Shown: positions 36,921-52,361, counted from the stretch's first letter. The stretch is DNA of 64,000 nt from Prunella strophiata (GCA_036583965.1 JAZBQD010000034.1:7204540-7268539); one strand, 5' to 3'. A program made the numbers and translations. The notes: generated by a model from the letters alone, not told the origin.

Positions 36921-39900
36921 CTTCAAATAGAATAAATTCTACTTGAAGGCAATAGTACAAGGATGGGCAGATACTAATTTTTACTCATTAGTGCCTTTTG
37001 AAGTTGAAAAGCTCTATGTGCTTGGAATGGGAGGTTATCATTGACTGACAGCTCCTTTCCTCTGCAGTTTACTACTGAAAAACTGTGCCCAACAGGCAGC
37101 TCTTCTACTCTTGCCCAGCACAGCACAGAGATAGAAATTTTGAATTTTGCCCTTTGTGCTTATTTACAGATTTAGTTCACTAATACCTGACTGATTGAAG
37201 GACCTCAATGTCTCCTGATGTCCTCAGACAGTTCAAACTGCTGGTCCAAGCACTGGAGAGCAGCAGCTTTTCTTCCAGTGGCAGAAAACCCCCTTTTGAG
37301 TCTTAGGCTTCCTTTGTAATTTTGACCCTGTTACTTGAAGTCAGAATTTTAATTGCGTTTAGAGTCCTGAAAGTTCATTTAGGTGCCTGCTGGGATTTTT
37401 AAATAGGCATAGGTACCTAAATTTTATGGCTTTGTGGCTGTTTGTTCCCCAAGCTCTGAAACTGAGAAATAATTCAGGGCTGCTATAAATTACAGGGAAT
37501 GTATGATGCCAAATAATGTGGAAAGAGCTCTTATACTGAGGGAAAAAAGAACTCCACTGCATAGGTTCACAACAAAGAGGGTGACTTCATTCTTGCTGGT
37601 GGAAATACATCTTTGCTGGAGAAATATCCTGAAACTTAAGGTCTCCACAGCCATAATCTGATTAAAATACAGAGCTGAAAAAAAAAATCTGACCAAATAA
37701 TGTAATGTGTTCTTTAATCCAGTGAGATTTGAAAGCCTAAGAAATAATAAATAATGATTTGCATGCTTAGTAGTTGAATGTCATAAAAGTCAACTCTGAG
37801 TACTTTTTCAAGAGTGCTTGAAACTAAATTCTGCCATCTGACACTTACACCAGAGTTCAGTGGGTCAGTTTAGCTGATGGTGAATGCTGCCTATAGAATA
37901 ATATGGGATTTCACAGTATAAGAAGCTTTAAAAAAGAGTTGCATTAGTCCCACCTCTCCCTTTCCAATTATTTAATTTCAGAATATTTGAATGTTAAGAA
38001 AAAGTATTTTTTTCTAGTTTTGTTCTTGGTGCCCAGGAGATGGTGTGTTTAGCTTCCTTTTATTTGCGTTTCAGTATTTCATGTTTTACTTTATATTTGT
38101 GATAAACTACTGAAATAGTAGTTTTTGAAGGGGACTGTTATGTTGCTGATGTGGAGGGAATTGCAGAAGGAAAGGGAACAAAAGGAAATGACAGGTAGAG
38201 CAAGTGAATCCCATGGGAGTTTTTTGCTTTTCTTTTGCTCATTCACTTTTGTTTTGTGCGACGAGCAAAGTTTGGAAGAAAAAGGTGACATTGCATTTCC
38301 CTTTGCTTTTTAGAGAAAGCATCAACCAGCTTGCATGTCCTAGAGTTAAATATCATTGCTGTGTCTCCCCCAGCTCCAGCTTGGGTGAGTGAGGATCCAT
38401 CTACTCCAGCAGGATGCACAGAACCTTGTCAGTGTCCATTTGTTACTCAGCTAGAATTTAGGTTTATTTTCAATGACTGCTTTTACCACTGAGTGTATAT
38501 CATGTTCAGATAGGGAACACACCACACAGAATGTAGAAATCAAAGTCAACACAGTGAGAAAACCCCACTGGTGGGAATCTCCTCTCTTGAGACACCTCTA
38601 AGGTGTGGTCAGCCCCTCTGGCAGTGCCCAGGCTCTGCAGGGATGGACACAGCTGCCCAAGGGCACACATGGGCTGTCCAGAATCAGCACAGGGCCTTCA
38701 GTGCAAAACCAAAGTGATTTTTTCTGAAGCCCAAGATATTGGACATTTTTGCAGTCCCATCCCTTTCCCTGTGTCCTGTTTGATGTCTGACAGAGATGAT
38801 GGGCTTGGCATGCCCATGTGAGAGGAGGGAAAAGCTTCCCAGGGGTTGGGATACGCTGCCCAGGAGAGCAGGAAGCAGAGATGCCCCAGGGCAGTTGTGC
38901 TGGAGCTGGTTTGGAGCAGGAGCATCAGTGCATCCTCAGTGCACATTCATTGACTCTGGCAGCCAGGTGCTTAATCCTTCCCACACCCAGGGCCTCCCTG
39001 AGTTTGTCTGTTTAAGCTCACTCTTGCATAGTGCTGATGGACCCAGAAGTGTATTTATATCATTGCTTACTGCCTGGAAAGCTGCAAATCAGTTCCTGAT
39101 AAATATGCCACTTCCAGCAAGATTAATGCTGAATTCCTCCTTTTAGAGAGGCAATTTGCAAATTGCTAAATTAGATTTTAACATTCGAATACTCTTTTTT
39201 CATGTCACACTTGCAGTATCTTTGTTTTTATCACCTGATGATACTGTTTGTGTTGGTATTGAACTTTGAGGCGTATTAATACAATACACATAGATTTTGG
39301 TGGCAATTTTTTATGACAACCGTTCTTATGAAATCTACTAGAAAAAAAAATTGTGCAGAATAATGTAATCCATTACAGGGGGTTTGCTTTTGTTTTGAAT
39401 TGGATGGAAAGCAGGTATTTGTTTTATGCAAGAGAAAATAGCAATACTGTTCTACTTGGAAGGTATTTTATTGATAACTCCAGAGCTGAGATTTGAATTT
39501 TCCTATAGGCTGCCAATAATATCTAGACAATTAGGAAATAAGTACTTAGTGCATGATTATAAACCTATGTGATGGTATCTGGTTATCCATCATAACTTTG
39601 TATCTTTCATTCTATTTACTGATCATTTCACAATCTTTAATCTGTGTATTCCACCTCTGTGTTAGTTAGGGAAATTTTAATATTTCCAATTTTGGAAAAA
39701 AATAATCCAGTTCAAGCACAGGGATGTGGTTACTGCTCATGGGGTGCCATCAACCAGCTCAGATGTTTTGCTGTGTATCCCAAACTCAGCAGTGACCACT
39801 GAAGAACCGAAGTTCATTCCTGTTGTAAATGAAATATTGGGAGAGTTTCATAACAGGACAGTGAGTTTCAGGCTGGTTCCTCACTTCCTTGCCTTTTACA

Positions 39901-41522
39901 GCTTCTTTTTCAGATATCAGCTTTGTAGACAAATGGTTGCATCTCGGATATTTTAATTTCCATAATCACTTTCCCTGGTTTGCCAAGTATACACTAGAAG
40001 GTAAATTGGGAGGGTGGAAGAGAGGCAGGATGAGAAGGGAGGGATATAAGCAATTATTTTTGCTTCCTCTTCCCCTCTGCCTGTGAGGCAGCAGATTCCA
40101 GACCAGTGCTCTCTCTGTGGCGTGTTCAGTGGTGCTGAGCTCTTGTTTGGGGGCAGAGCTGCAGGATTTGTTGATCCCTCTGTAACTGACTGGCAAGGTG
40201 ATCTAGTGCTGACAATTTAGCCAAAGTCAGTCCAGCCCCAGAGCCCTCATTTTGTCAGGAGCACCAGCCCTTGACGGAGTTTGCTCATCAGCTCCATCCC
40301 ATCCCCTCCTTTGCTGAGCCCCAGGCAGGGAGGGCCTGGCAGAGCTGCCCATGGGGCACTAATGGTCTGCGGGTGTGAAGATGCTTAACTGAGCTGTGCA
40401 TTCAATTAAGATGAGTTTCTCAGTTAACAGGCACCCTGGGAAGACATGAGTTACTTTCATTCCTGGGATTATGAGCACTTAATGGAGAAGACCTATCAGA
40501 ATTCTGTCTGTGCTGCATGAGATAACCCTAAAATGCAGCATGGATTTTCAACTTCTCTAGCAAAAAAAGAAAACTCAAAAACCTTTCCAGGTGAGAAGGA
40601 GAAATTGATGCTCATGTGAGTTCTCTTACAGTCAGGCTCGTGGAGCTAAATGTGAGGTGGCATTGCATGCACAGTTGGATTTTATCTTATGCTTTTCTTG
40701 AGTTCTATCCCTTTGCTTGTGACTTGCCTATTTAAAATTATAATTTAAAAATGTAACTTAAATAATATTTATGATATTTTTTTTCTGTAAGACTTACAAT
40801 GTGAGTGGAATGTCCAAAAGATGGATGGTTCTGCCTGGAGCTGGAGGCTTGGCTATCTGATGTGTGTATGCAGTAGACTAACTAAACCTCAGCCAATGTC
40901 AGTGTAGTTTCAGAAAATTTGCCAGAATAGTTCTGCTTTAAACTGGTTCAGGATCTTGGACAAAGTGAATCTAGGATGAGTTTGTGCTGGACCTAAATGA
41001 ATAATAAGCACATTCAGGACAAGCAAGGAAAACATAAATATTTCACACCAGGTTTGCACTAACATTGTTGAGAAATGGGGAGGAGATTTGTGGGGTTGCT
41101 GCTTTGGTTTTGGGACATCCTTTTGTATTGCATCTTCCATGAAGAATAGGTGATGTCTTTTCTTGGGTATAATCAGTGTAGTAAAAAATTAACTTGGAAA
41201 TTTTCTTTACCCCTTCTGATAGGAAAAAGTGAGGATATTTTGCTTCCAGTCCTGTATTGGTCAGAATCACTGCAATCACTTCAGAGGGAAGAGGGAAATG
41301 AATTAGAATTATTCTTCTCAGCCTACTGTACCTTGGTCTTTGGTGGATGGTTCATGCCATATTACTCCTTGCTTATTTACTGACCTCCTCAGTGACTCAC
41401 CTTGGTTAATGAATTAGTTTCAGTTAAATTGCTTTCACATTTGGATAATTTTATTTTTTACCAGCACCCAGTGCTCCATTTGATTAAATTAAATCAAGCA
41501 TGTAGTCAATCACCTTTCTGCC

Positions 41523-41548
41523 AAAAAAAAAAAAAAAAAAAAAAAAAA
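41523..41548. repeat. A homopolymer, 26 bases
   Basis: Twenty-six consecutive As, the longest A run in the window. Confidence 0.9.
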
Positions 41549-42170
41549 GACAAAAGAATAGGAAAAGTCATTGGTGTGGTTTTCCATAATTTATAAGTTA
41601 CCTAGGACAGGAATTGAGGGGGTGTTAGTTTGGTCCCTGGGATAGGGACTGGCTGGTGCATTTAAGGCAGAAGCAATGCTGCATCTTTAAACATCCTTTA
41701 ATAAGGTTTCTTTAACTACTGAGCCTAACTCTGAGATCTCCCCTGCTGTAAGCCATAAGTTGCTTGTAGGCTTGTTCCAGAGAGTAATAAGTATTGTTGT
41801 TTAGCAATTGTGTTGTTGAAATTCAGCTCCACTATGTCTGACAGTATTTATCTAAAATACTTTCCCTGGTGCATGCTCAAGTTCCAGTAAACCGTGTCTT
41901 ATTGTGCGACCTTTTCATTTTCCAGTGAAAAGGGATCAGCTCGTCAGATAAAAGCTACAAGCTGAAGTACAGGAAAAATGCGTGCTCAGAAAATCCGAGC
42001 ATGATTGAAAACAAGATGTGTTAAATCAATGCAGTTTATCGCCTGCCTATTCCTGGCAATTGCTGTTCTAAGCTCATTCTGAGCACACACCAGATGATAA
42101 AAGTATAGTGTCACAGTGCTCACTGGGGTGTGAGGGCAGGGAAACATGTTTATCAGACAGGCTGGGATGA

Positions 42171-42190
42171 TTTTTTTTTTTTTTTTTTTT
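42171..42190. repeat. T homopolymer, 20 bases
   Basis: Twenty consecutive Ts. Confidence 0.9.
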
Positions 42191-44490
42191 ACCCTTGATA
42201 ACATTTATTGTCAACATTTTTGCAGAAAAGAAACCCCAAATCCTGAACAATCATGGAAGCAGGTGATATATCTGCTGCTGAAATCAGAGACTACTTAAAG
42301 CTCTCAAATGATACATTTCTATTTAAATGACACAAACTATAAAACAACAAACTCAACTGTTTCAATGTTAAACAATTTGCTGCATCATCTGGGGTGTAGC
42401 CAAAATGGTCCTTTTGGGTGAGTAGCCTGACTGCAATTTCATGTAGACAAGTCAAAGCTAATATTTAGAAATAAAGGTGTGTGGAAACTATTGTTTTCTC
42501 AAGGGATTTAAAATTAGTTATGGAGAGGGATTAAAGACCTAAATTAAACTTCACAGCAGGTCAGCCCCTTCCAAGAGCACCACACCTATAATATTCATTA
42601 CAGCTAGGCATAATTCATCTCATTTTTATGATTCTGCTCCACTTGTATTTCCCTGTGAATCTCATTTTCAGAGATTTTGGATGTGATAGCTGGTGCTTTT
42701 CCAATTTTCTCTCTTGAAGATTCTTTTTTGCTCTGACCATAGTGTGCTTGCATGTCCAGAAGTCTACAGTTCTGAGAAACAGCCAAATTTAGGCTAAAAA
42801 GCTGCTGATAGGAATTCACACAGGACACTGGGTTTTTCATTTATGCATCCCCTGGTAATATATATATTTTTTTTAATAAGAAGAGATGATGAGAAATAAC
42901 AAGGTTAAAAGTGAGAGAGGCAATATTCAAAAGGAAATATTTCTGCATACAAACAAGTTTCAACAATGGTTTTCAATACTGTCTGCTCCAAAGGACTTTG
43001 TGAAGGGTGAAAAAATTAAAAAAAAACTTACCTGTATGTTATCCAGAATTATCCCTATGACAATTTTAAAGGTGTCTGCACCTACATTGTGGAATTTGAG
43101 AAGTGCATGCACAGGAAAAAATGTTGAAAATATGCAGAATACAGAATGAAAGAAAAGGTTACATGAGGTGACAGTTTAGCATCTCCCACAGCTCTGTGTG
43201 GTACATCTCTGCATCTGTTTCTGAGCCAACAGTTTAAAAATAAATGCAGTGTCTTTATTTTTAAAATGTTTTAAAGTAGGTCTAAATATAGACCTTATAA
43301 CTAATCTTACACACCCATTATTGTAAATCTTGGCTTGGATGCATTTCTGTGCTTGTGTTTATGTGTGCACATATATTTATTTATTTCAATGTGGGGACAG
43401 GCCATTGAGAACCAGCCCTTTCAGTGAATTTTTGCTGCCTGCTCACATGCACCTCCAGAATGTGTCTGAAAAACTGGGGAATATTCACATGTAAATGCTG
43501 TTTATCCCCTTTTTATAATGACTGCCAAAGCTGCATCAATTAACCTGGATGGCCAGACGAAGTAACCAACATGCATTAATTTCCTTCTGGCCCTCTGTAG
43601 GCACATCCCCAGTGAATTCCACCAGCCTGTTGTGCAATTGGGATGTTTAAATTCCAGTCCCTGAAACTGGATTCTGTTTCAGACTCCCTTAAGGCCAAAT
43701 CTTCCCCATTAGACAAGAGGTCAGTGCAGTCAGAGGAAGAAGAGACTGTGAAGCTCACAAATTGTTTGACTTTTTTTTCCCCCAAGCCAGATTGCAGGTT
43801 GCTATGAGTGAACTTTCAGAGTTGATGTGTTTGGAGAAACCAACACATAATTCCTGCTAGACAGATCTCATAATCACATTCTGTAACTTCCATAAAAATG
43901 TGGGGGTCAAGACATGCATTCCTTGCATCTTCAGCAGCTCCACTGGCTGCAGAGAAGGGAATTGCTCCTCTGGTTCTAAGTTCCTGGAAAAAAAAATTGT
44001 TTTCAGGAAGAAAATATCATGCTGTCTATCATATCTGTAATAACACTGATGAACATGGTGGAGCTGCCTCCAACACTGGCCTATTGCATCTTTAGTTCAA
44101 GTAAAGAGGAGTCACTGGGGAGCTCAGAGCTCTGTGTTGGGTTTATCATTTGACTCAGCTCTATGTTTTCCTCATTGTCTGTTGGGGCATTACGTGGCAA
44201 TAAAATGTAGGAATTACATTTCGGATATCTCTATTTCTGATTTAAAAAAAAATGTCATGATGTCACAGTTTGATTTTAGAGATGGAAATTCAATGCACAG
44301 GAGCATGTTTAAATACCAAGACCAGAAAAACAAGGAAATTCTGGGTGAACACTGGAAGGACCTTTCTAGCCCAGACCTTTCTGTGCAGGCTCTTGCTGTC
44401 TCACCCACTTCCATTTTCCACTTCTTGTGGGAATAAACACTCCAGGGAAAGTCAGTGGAAAGGAAACTTTAGAAAAAGCAAGACAAATTC

Positions 44491-44510
44491 ACAACAACAA
44501 CAACAACAAC
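44491..44510. repeat. (ACA)n microsatellite
   Basis: Twenty bases of uninterrupted ACA units. Confidence 0.9.
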
Positions 44511-47500
44511 CAATAACTCAAATGCTTGCATGTTTTCATTTAAGGAGCTTTAATTAGCAAAGGAAAAAATCTTTGCAGGGAGATTTGCCGAACAGACTTT
44601 TTCTCATTTGGTGATGGGGTTTTGAAGTGGGTTTTTGTTGCTGTCTTTGTAGAAGCAGGCAGAAAGAGGCCACTGTGCATGAGAGTTGTTGGGTTTGGTG
44701 TCAAAATGTTGCTTTATGGCACCATCCACTAGCACTGCTGTACTGCAGGGCCTTAGCAAGGCATTTTAGTACCTGGAATTTGACGTTATTATGGTCTATT
44801 CCTATCTTCTGCAGTCAATGTTTTATTTTGTTAGGGTCAGGAGCTTGCAGCAGAAGTCTTTTGTGGCTGAGAGGTGTTGAGACACAAAACCTTTTGTGTG
44901 TTGGTCACAGAGTCACCTTCTATTTATATTCTGATGAAGTTTCTCTCATTGGACAGGGAAAAAAAAGCCCAGAACAAATGTGTAGACCCCAAAGCCCCAC
45001 CTCTTTGACACTGCAATTCAGGAGCTGTCACCAGCTGTCTGATTTTGTCGTAGAGCCAAATTTACAAAATAAATTTGTGAAGAGTCAGAGGAAGAGTCTA
45101 AGGCATCTTCTTCCATATTCCACTGCTCAGTGACTCCCTGGTGCTCCACAGGAGCAGACACTGTGGGATATTTAATTCCCACGTTCAGCCTTTCCCTGAG
45201 TGTTTCACTTTAAAAAAATCAAGACCAGATTTCTCCTCTGAGACAGGGATGGTCAGACCTGTGGGCCTGAGGTAGATGTCTTTGTAGCCTTCAGCCCTTT
45301 TTTTTGGGTTATTTGAGCCCTCAGAGTCCCTTCCCTCTCCTTGCAGCCTTTTCCACTGGAAAAGCATATGGGAAGTTCATAGGTCTAAGTGCTGCTTTCT
45401 CATTGGTTTTGGGTCAAACAGAATGAAAAAGAAACAAGGACTGAAAAATAAAAGGAGTAAATGAAACCATGAATGCATGGGAAACAAATTAACTGGATAT
45501 GTTTTACATTCTGAAATATTTCCATAATGCTTCTATGTAGTGTGTGTTTATTTTTCTTTGAATAATAATGTTAAAATGTGTCTAATTCAATTACTCTCTG
45601 CATTTGCTGAATGAGTTTTCCTTGGTGAAGGGCTCTCCTACACTACCCCAAGCTACAAATTCCATATGATATTTGAACAGGTCCTTTTAATTGCTGATAT
45701 TAAGTGTCGATCATTCTGCTGGGAGTTGGCAGCATGGCCAGAGAAACAAATTCCTCTCTCAGATACATCAGACAGTCATTCAATTAACAACCAAAGCTTT
45801 ATTGACACAGTAGGAATTCATTATGTGAAATATTAAAAAAAGCCCTCCACTGACTAGTTAAAAAAAAAAAAGAGAGAGACTTTTAAAGATGGTGGATTAT
45901 CTGCATGTGGTTATTAAAATTATTTGTGCAGAATTTGACATTATGGTTATGATGGAAACATTTTGTCTCAGAGGCATGAGCAGCATTTTTGTTGAAAACA
46001 TAAGTTGGACTTTGAAAAGATGGCTATAATGTACACATCCCTATTTCCACAGACATTGTGCATTTTCTTGATTAAAAGCCTTAGATTTTATGAGTTATAG
46101 CTTTAGACTTGCTGCATAAAGAGCTTCATGGTTTATTCTGTTAGAGTCTAATTTGAAAGAAAGTTCTTCCTCAAGGGTTTAAGAAGTAATTCATAAAATG
46201 GTAAGAATAATAAATATTGTGCCTTAACTCATACACTAGGATAGATAGACAGATTTTGTACACCTGGGTGTAATTTTAGTTAATTCACACAAGAGACAGG
46301 CTGAAAGTTTATTGTTTGGAAGGAGAAAAATGGCTTAAATCTTGTATTTGCAAAAATGATTATATTAGCTTAAATGAAAATGCTACTCTATTAATGGCTT
46401 CAATAAGCTTTGCATTTGGAAAAGTATTTTAATAAAAAGTTACCTGAAGTTTACTGCAACTTAAAATATGTAAGTGAAGGAAAAGTACTTACCTTGATTT
46501 ATATGTCTTTTGGAGGTGTAATTATTGGCTTTTTACTCACCTATGTAAAACAATGTACTTTTGTAAATGGATTTCTGGCCACTTTACTCCTTTTTTTTTT
46601 TTTTTTCCACATAAAAAATAAGCACTGTCAATCAAAGAATTTTAAGGTTTATTTCCTCTTTAGAAATGATTGATAGCCTTTTAGATTTACAAGTTGACAA
46701 GTTAAAGGGTTCTATTGGTATAATTATGTACTAAATTCGCAGTCTTTCAATTTAAATGTCCTTTTAAAACCACAAGATTATCATACCTGTATTTTGAAAA
46801 GTGGGCCAGTCAGTTTGGGTTGGTATACAAATTGCTTCCATTAGCCTTGGGACCTATTTGAATTTAGTACAGTTTTTTAAAGTTAGTAGTACTTTCAATG
46901 GTACTTTTAAAATATAAGGTAATGGGAATGCATTTTAAGTACCATATGTGTTAGCTTGTTTTTAATGTACGGATGTCAAGAACACAAATAGAGTTTGTAT
47001 TTCTGATTGATTCTTTTTTTCCAATCATGGAAAGAAAACTGTTATTTGAATTAAAGGACTGGGAAATGCCTTATTGTGGATGGCCTTCAGCAGCAGAGAC
47101 CAGCCACATGTACTGAGGCAGAGGAAAACCTTGCAGGGAGGTGATGTCTGAATGTCTGACCTTGCAGCAGCTCTTCTGCAGTGCTTGGAGATGAGAATAT
47201 TCCCTTTTTTTTTGAGTTTTCCCACCTCCTGACACACAACTGATCTGGTTTAATGCTGAGGGTGGGGTTAAATATGTGAACACATCTCTTTCATTGAGAG
47301 ATGATTAATTACATTTGGGTTGTAAATGAACGAGGAATGGAGGGCTTTGTCCAGAAATTGTCCAGTCTGTGGTCAGACGTCCAGGCAGCTAAAGATCCCT
47401 CTTTTAATTTTTAATTTTATCTAAAATGGAAAGGTTGAAGAGTCATAGACTAATGAGTGATATTTAACAATAGCAATTTGGGACCCAATTCTGCAGATTG

Positions 47501-50026
47501 CTGTGTGCAGCCTCTCCCCACTACTAAAGTAAAGCTGAAGCTGTTTGAAGCAGAAAGTTTTCGCTATCTCTCACAGTATGCTTGATGTCTTCTGAGATTG
47601 GACCATAAAATTAATTTTTTTTTTTGGCCATTTAGTTCAGAAAATACTCAGAGGAAATACTCTGTGGATTTCAAATGTGTTGAACGTGTAGGAAGATATG
47701 AGAAAATGACTGCTAACTCTGGGGGGATTTCAGAACTGGCCTCCATTTATAATATTGCAGAATTTAGTAACTACTTTCCCAAAGGATCTAAAGGGAAAAT
47801 GGCCATAAACTAGACTGAATTGGAGGAGAAACACATTTGGCAGAACCACACTAAAATCTTTGAATGTATTTGCAAAAGAAATTTAAATTTAAACTGTAGG
47901 GTTTTGGGGTCTTTTAATCTTCTCAGAGAACAGCTATTTTTAATAGTAAATATAAGTAGCAGTCAATTAATTTATTTGAAAAAGGTTTAAATTAAGAAGC
48001 CTTATAAGTAAACTCAGAGGTAAGGAAACCAGGGAGTTCCAAACCAAGGAATTTTGACATTTTCTGCAAAACATCACAGGGGTCAGTGTGGGCCAGAGTG
48101 TGAAAGGAAACATAGGAAAAAAACGACCCAACCATCCCAAAATCAAAAAGAGTCCCAAGCAAGGGAAAAACCTTATGCTCACTCCTTCCATATAATGGCC
48201 TGCATAGAAATAAAAGATCACATTAGATATTCCTGATGAAAGGAAATACCTGAAAAAACCCAAAAAAACCAAGGAGACTGGAGGGATGTCATGATCTCTG
48301 GGGTAGGGAAAAGCTCAAAAAGTAAAATCTTGAGTGATTTCTAGTCTGGTGTTATCATAATACTGCAAGGCTAATTTCAGGATATGGTCAGAAGGTTCCT
48401 TTCTGATGTTAGAGGAATGTTGAGGTCCTGCTGGACCATGTTCCTCTCCAGGCAGTCCCATCAGCCACACATTTGTGTTTCACCATGTTGGGTAGGATCT
48501 GCATCCCTCACCATCACCTTCCTCTGCCTCAGGCTGCAGCAGCAGTGCTGGATTTGCTTATGGAGATGGGATGTGCCAAAGGTCCAGGAGGAGATGAAAA
48601 TTTGACTCTTTTCTTGCCAGCTGGACAATCTACTGTAGAAATGTGGTTTGAAAATAACAGTAGTTTATAGGGATTGTTTTGTGGGCTTGTTATGGTATGC
48701 CAATTAATTACAAATAAGCCAGGGATTAGATACTGGTTTCATGACAACATGAAATCTTTAGGAGTATGGAAAAATATTCACTTAAAACATGGAAATATGG
48801 ACAGGTTATGCCATGTTGAGGCTGGGAGATGGAGTTTAATGCTGAATCTTTTTGCAGTGTTCAAATATCATCGTTCTAGTCACATAATGAGTTCATAATA
48901 AGATCCTCATAAAGGTATATGATATATTCATAAATTAGTGAGACTTTGTGCAAGAATTTTTTTTTTTTTGCTATTAATAAGCTTAGACATGAGAAGAAAA
49001 ACTTTAAAGTGACTCAAAAATGAAAAAAGATAGATTTTTTTTCTTTCACAAAAAAAAAAAAAAAGGCTGGAAATATAAAAATCCACATTCGAAATAATAT
49101 TTTTTTTCCATTTAACTCAAAAAAATTTCTAACAAATTGCTGTGGAATCTTTCCACATCTCTATTGGCATGGGAGAGTCAAGATGTGCTGTTGTTTAGAG
49201 ATGCTCGAGAATACTTGACTGTTCCAGTTCACCAAAGCACTTAGGAAATTCTAAGCACATGTTGAAGTCTCACTAACATCTGAGTTTTAAAGTGATCATA
49301 TGACTGGAAATATAGCTAGAAGGTCATTCAGTGCAGTCCCCTGTAATTATAGGCAATCATATAAAAAACATAATATGCTCAAATTTGCTTTGCTGAAAGC
49401 AAATGGGTTTAAGTATGTGCTTACAGATAAGCATGTGCTTAAAGGCTTGACACAATCAGAGCTTCCATTAATGCAGACAGACCAGCATTTTCATGAAGAT
49501 TAAAGTGTTCCACTTTCACCATTTCTCACCTCCATTTTATTGGACAAGGACTGGGGAAAGATGAACTAAAAACATTGATGTATTTTTTTTTTTTTTAATT
49601 ATTAAGTTTCCTAGATCAGTTTAATACTAATTAGAGCCTAAGCTGCTGAAGTCAGTGTCAATGAGTGAAAAATAAAACCTCAGCCGAGACAATTGCCTGT
49701 ATTTCACAACAAAATTATTTGTGAACATTGCACATGGATCATATTAAATGTATAATGAAATTTGGAACAAGAAAGGCACTGGAATAGGAATTACTTTTGC
49801 CTTCCAACCACCTTCCTCGTAATATGAAAAACCCAACATGAGACATGGGGTGTAAAGTACTTATCAAATTGATTTCATTGTGCCTTTCAGAGACAATAAT
49901 TGCTTCCTTGGAAGATGTATTCAACATCTCCAAATCTTCCAGCAGCTTTGCTGGAGGAGCTGAAGTGGGAAGGTTTGGATGGAAGTCAAAGGACCAGCCT
50001 CAAGCAGTGTTTGGACCAAGACTTGA

Positions 50027-50362
<336 letters not shown>

Positions 50363-50460
50363 TGAAACAGGGGCATGACCAAGAAAGCCCAATCAGCAAC
50401 TGGAGCCTTAGGAGAATTCTGTTATCTTCTCAATCACAGCTAACTCAAACAGCTCTTGCT

Positions 50461-50511
50461 GTTTCTTAAACACAGTTTCTTAAACACTATTTCTTGCCTT
50501 TCTTAAACACA
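50461..50511. repeat. TTTCTTAAACAC tandem motif, three copies
   Basis: Copies start at 50462, 50476 and 50499; the first two are adjacent 14-base units and the third is displaced by a partial unit. It lies about 220 bases after the HLH exon donor. Confidence 0.85.
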
Positions 50512-52361
50512 AATCTTTCTCCATGTTCTAAAATGCATAACAATGAACATCTTTTTTGGTAACCATTTTGGGACCTGAGCAGTGTTTTCACGGAATAATG
50601 ATGCTTTTTGGTTTTGATATCAGTAGCACTTTGCCAGCATAATTTTGAGAACTTCACCATTGATAAAATCAAGGTAATTGGATGTGACTCCATTGCTACT
50701 TCATCATGTATTGTTTTAGGGTAATAATGATTATATACTGTTTTATTTCAGGATTGCTGATTTAATTAGAGCATTGTGTACTGAAGTGATGTTTGTTCCC
50801 ATGAAAATTAGTGAGGTTTTTTGTTGATTTCTGTCAAGTAAAAGCAGGGGGAAAGACAGCATTTTCCACATAGGTTTCTTGTACTGGGAAAACACTGGGA
50901 TTGCACTCAGATCTGGTTTTTCTGCCTTGCAAGAATTTGCAGTGACTTTTGTAGTATACTGCAGTAAGAGGTGGGGGATTTAAGTGTTGCTGGTGTCCAC
51001 AGGAGCTCTGAGCAATAGTGATGATCTGGAGTCACTGTCTGTGGCCAGCTGCCACCAGATGTTTTATCTGCTGCTACTGAGTGAGCTGGAGAGTCAGAAC
51101 ACTCCCTGTGGAAAAGAAAATGTGAATTTGCAGACCTGAGACACAGAAAAATGAATTGTTCAGTTAATGTACATGCAGTACAGCCTTTGTGACTGGGCAA
51201 TATTTGTGACCTTTCTTCTGTAGCTCCCTGAGCTGTCCACAGGCTTTCATCAGGGATTGTTGTAGACTTTGATTAGTTGCATTTCTAAAGTGTTTGAAAG
51301 ATGAGAAGATTTCCTGAACACTGGAACTTTATGTGTTTAATTCCTTGAAAGAAATAGAAGTGACTTTTTTACAGGCTTGTTCTGTGTTTTATCTTTGCCT
51401 AGGAAGGCTGCAGGCTGTGGTTTTGGGGTCACTGATGTGTTGTCCTTCCCTCTTCCCACCAGAGAAACATGCTGTCCTGGGGAGTTACATTTACCATTGG
51501 CTCTGTTCACCCTCTGCAAGCTGTCCCTTCCCCTAACATTTGGACAGACTTGCAGCAGGACACAGCTTTCATGGCTTGTCAAGTTTCACTCCAGAGGTGC
51601 AACCCTTTCCAAAGAAAGAGAGTATCCTTCTGTAGGGGCTTTTTGTTTTTTTCACCTCTAGCCTGCCTCTGCTGCCAAATGTGCTTCTGGAGAAAAACTA
51701 GTTTCTCAGAAAAGAAGAAGCCAGCCTTCACTATGCACCAGGCATTTGCAAGGCCCAAAAGAACTGCTGCAAAACTTCCCTAAACCAAATATTCCAGCTG
51801 GCTAGTGGATGGCCACAGATTTTATTTAAATCAGGAAATTCAAATAAAATAAAACTGGGCAATTCCAAATTGAGTTATGTGGCTAGGGGTTGTGGTGGAA
51901 CAGGAATTGGGTTCTCTTTTGGCTCCTGAGGCACTGAGGGAGTCCCCAGCAATGACCCTTTGTGCTGGGGTGGAAATGTGGGAATGCAGCCTCCAGGATG
52001 AGCACCCTCCTCTTTCCCTTTTGGTCTGAGACTGGTATCACACAGAAGAAAGCTTCTCCTGGCTCCATATCCTGATTCTGAAATTTATCAGGTATTTATG
52101 GATAAGCTATGAGAATGAGGGTTAGTACTGAGTCATCTGTCCCCTCCTCTACCCTCTTGGCTTCTTGTGTTTCTTTAGAGTTCCTTTTACACTAATTTTT
52201 CAGATCTTTAACTCAAGGGAAATTGTGGTTGTATCTGCAGAAGTCAGATGTGATGTCCTTAAAAAATGCTGCTTCTTAAGGCTTGTACAAACTCAGTGAA
52301 GAAACTGAAGAAACTGGTAACACTGTGCAAGCTTAGAGGGAAATAGGATGAAGAGAGGACC

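Noticed and set aside
38820..38990. CR1-like phrase 'gctgcccagga' suggesting a second CR1 copy
   Set aside because: The flanking sequence does not continue as CR1 on either side; the match is too short.
49300..49360. Possible CR1 tail around 'gaaggtcattcagtgcagtcc'
   Set aside because: Similarity to the CR1 'gatcatctagtccaac' phrase is weak and nothing else of the element follows.
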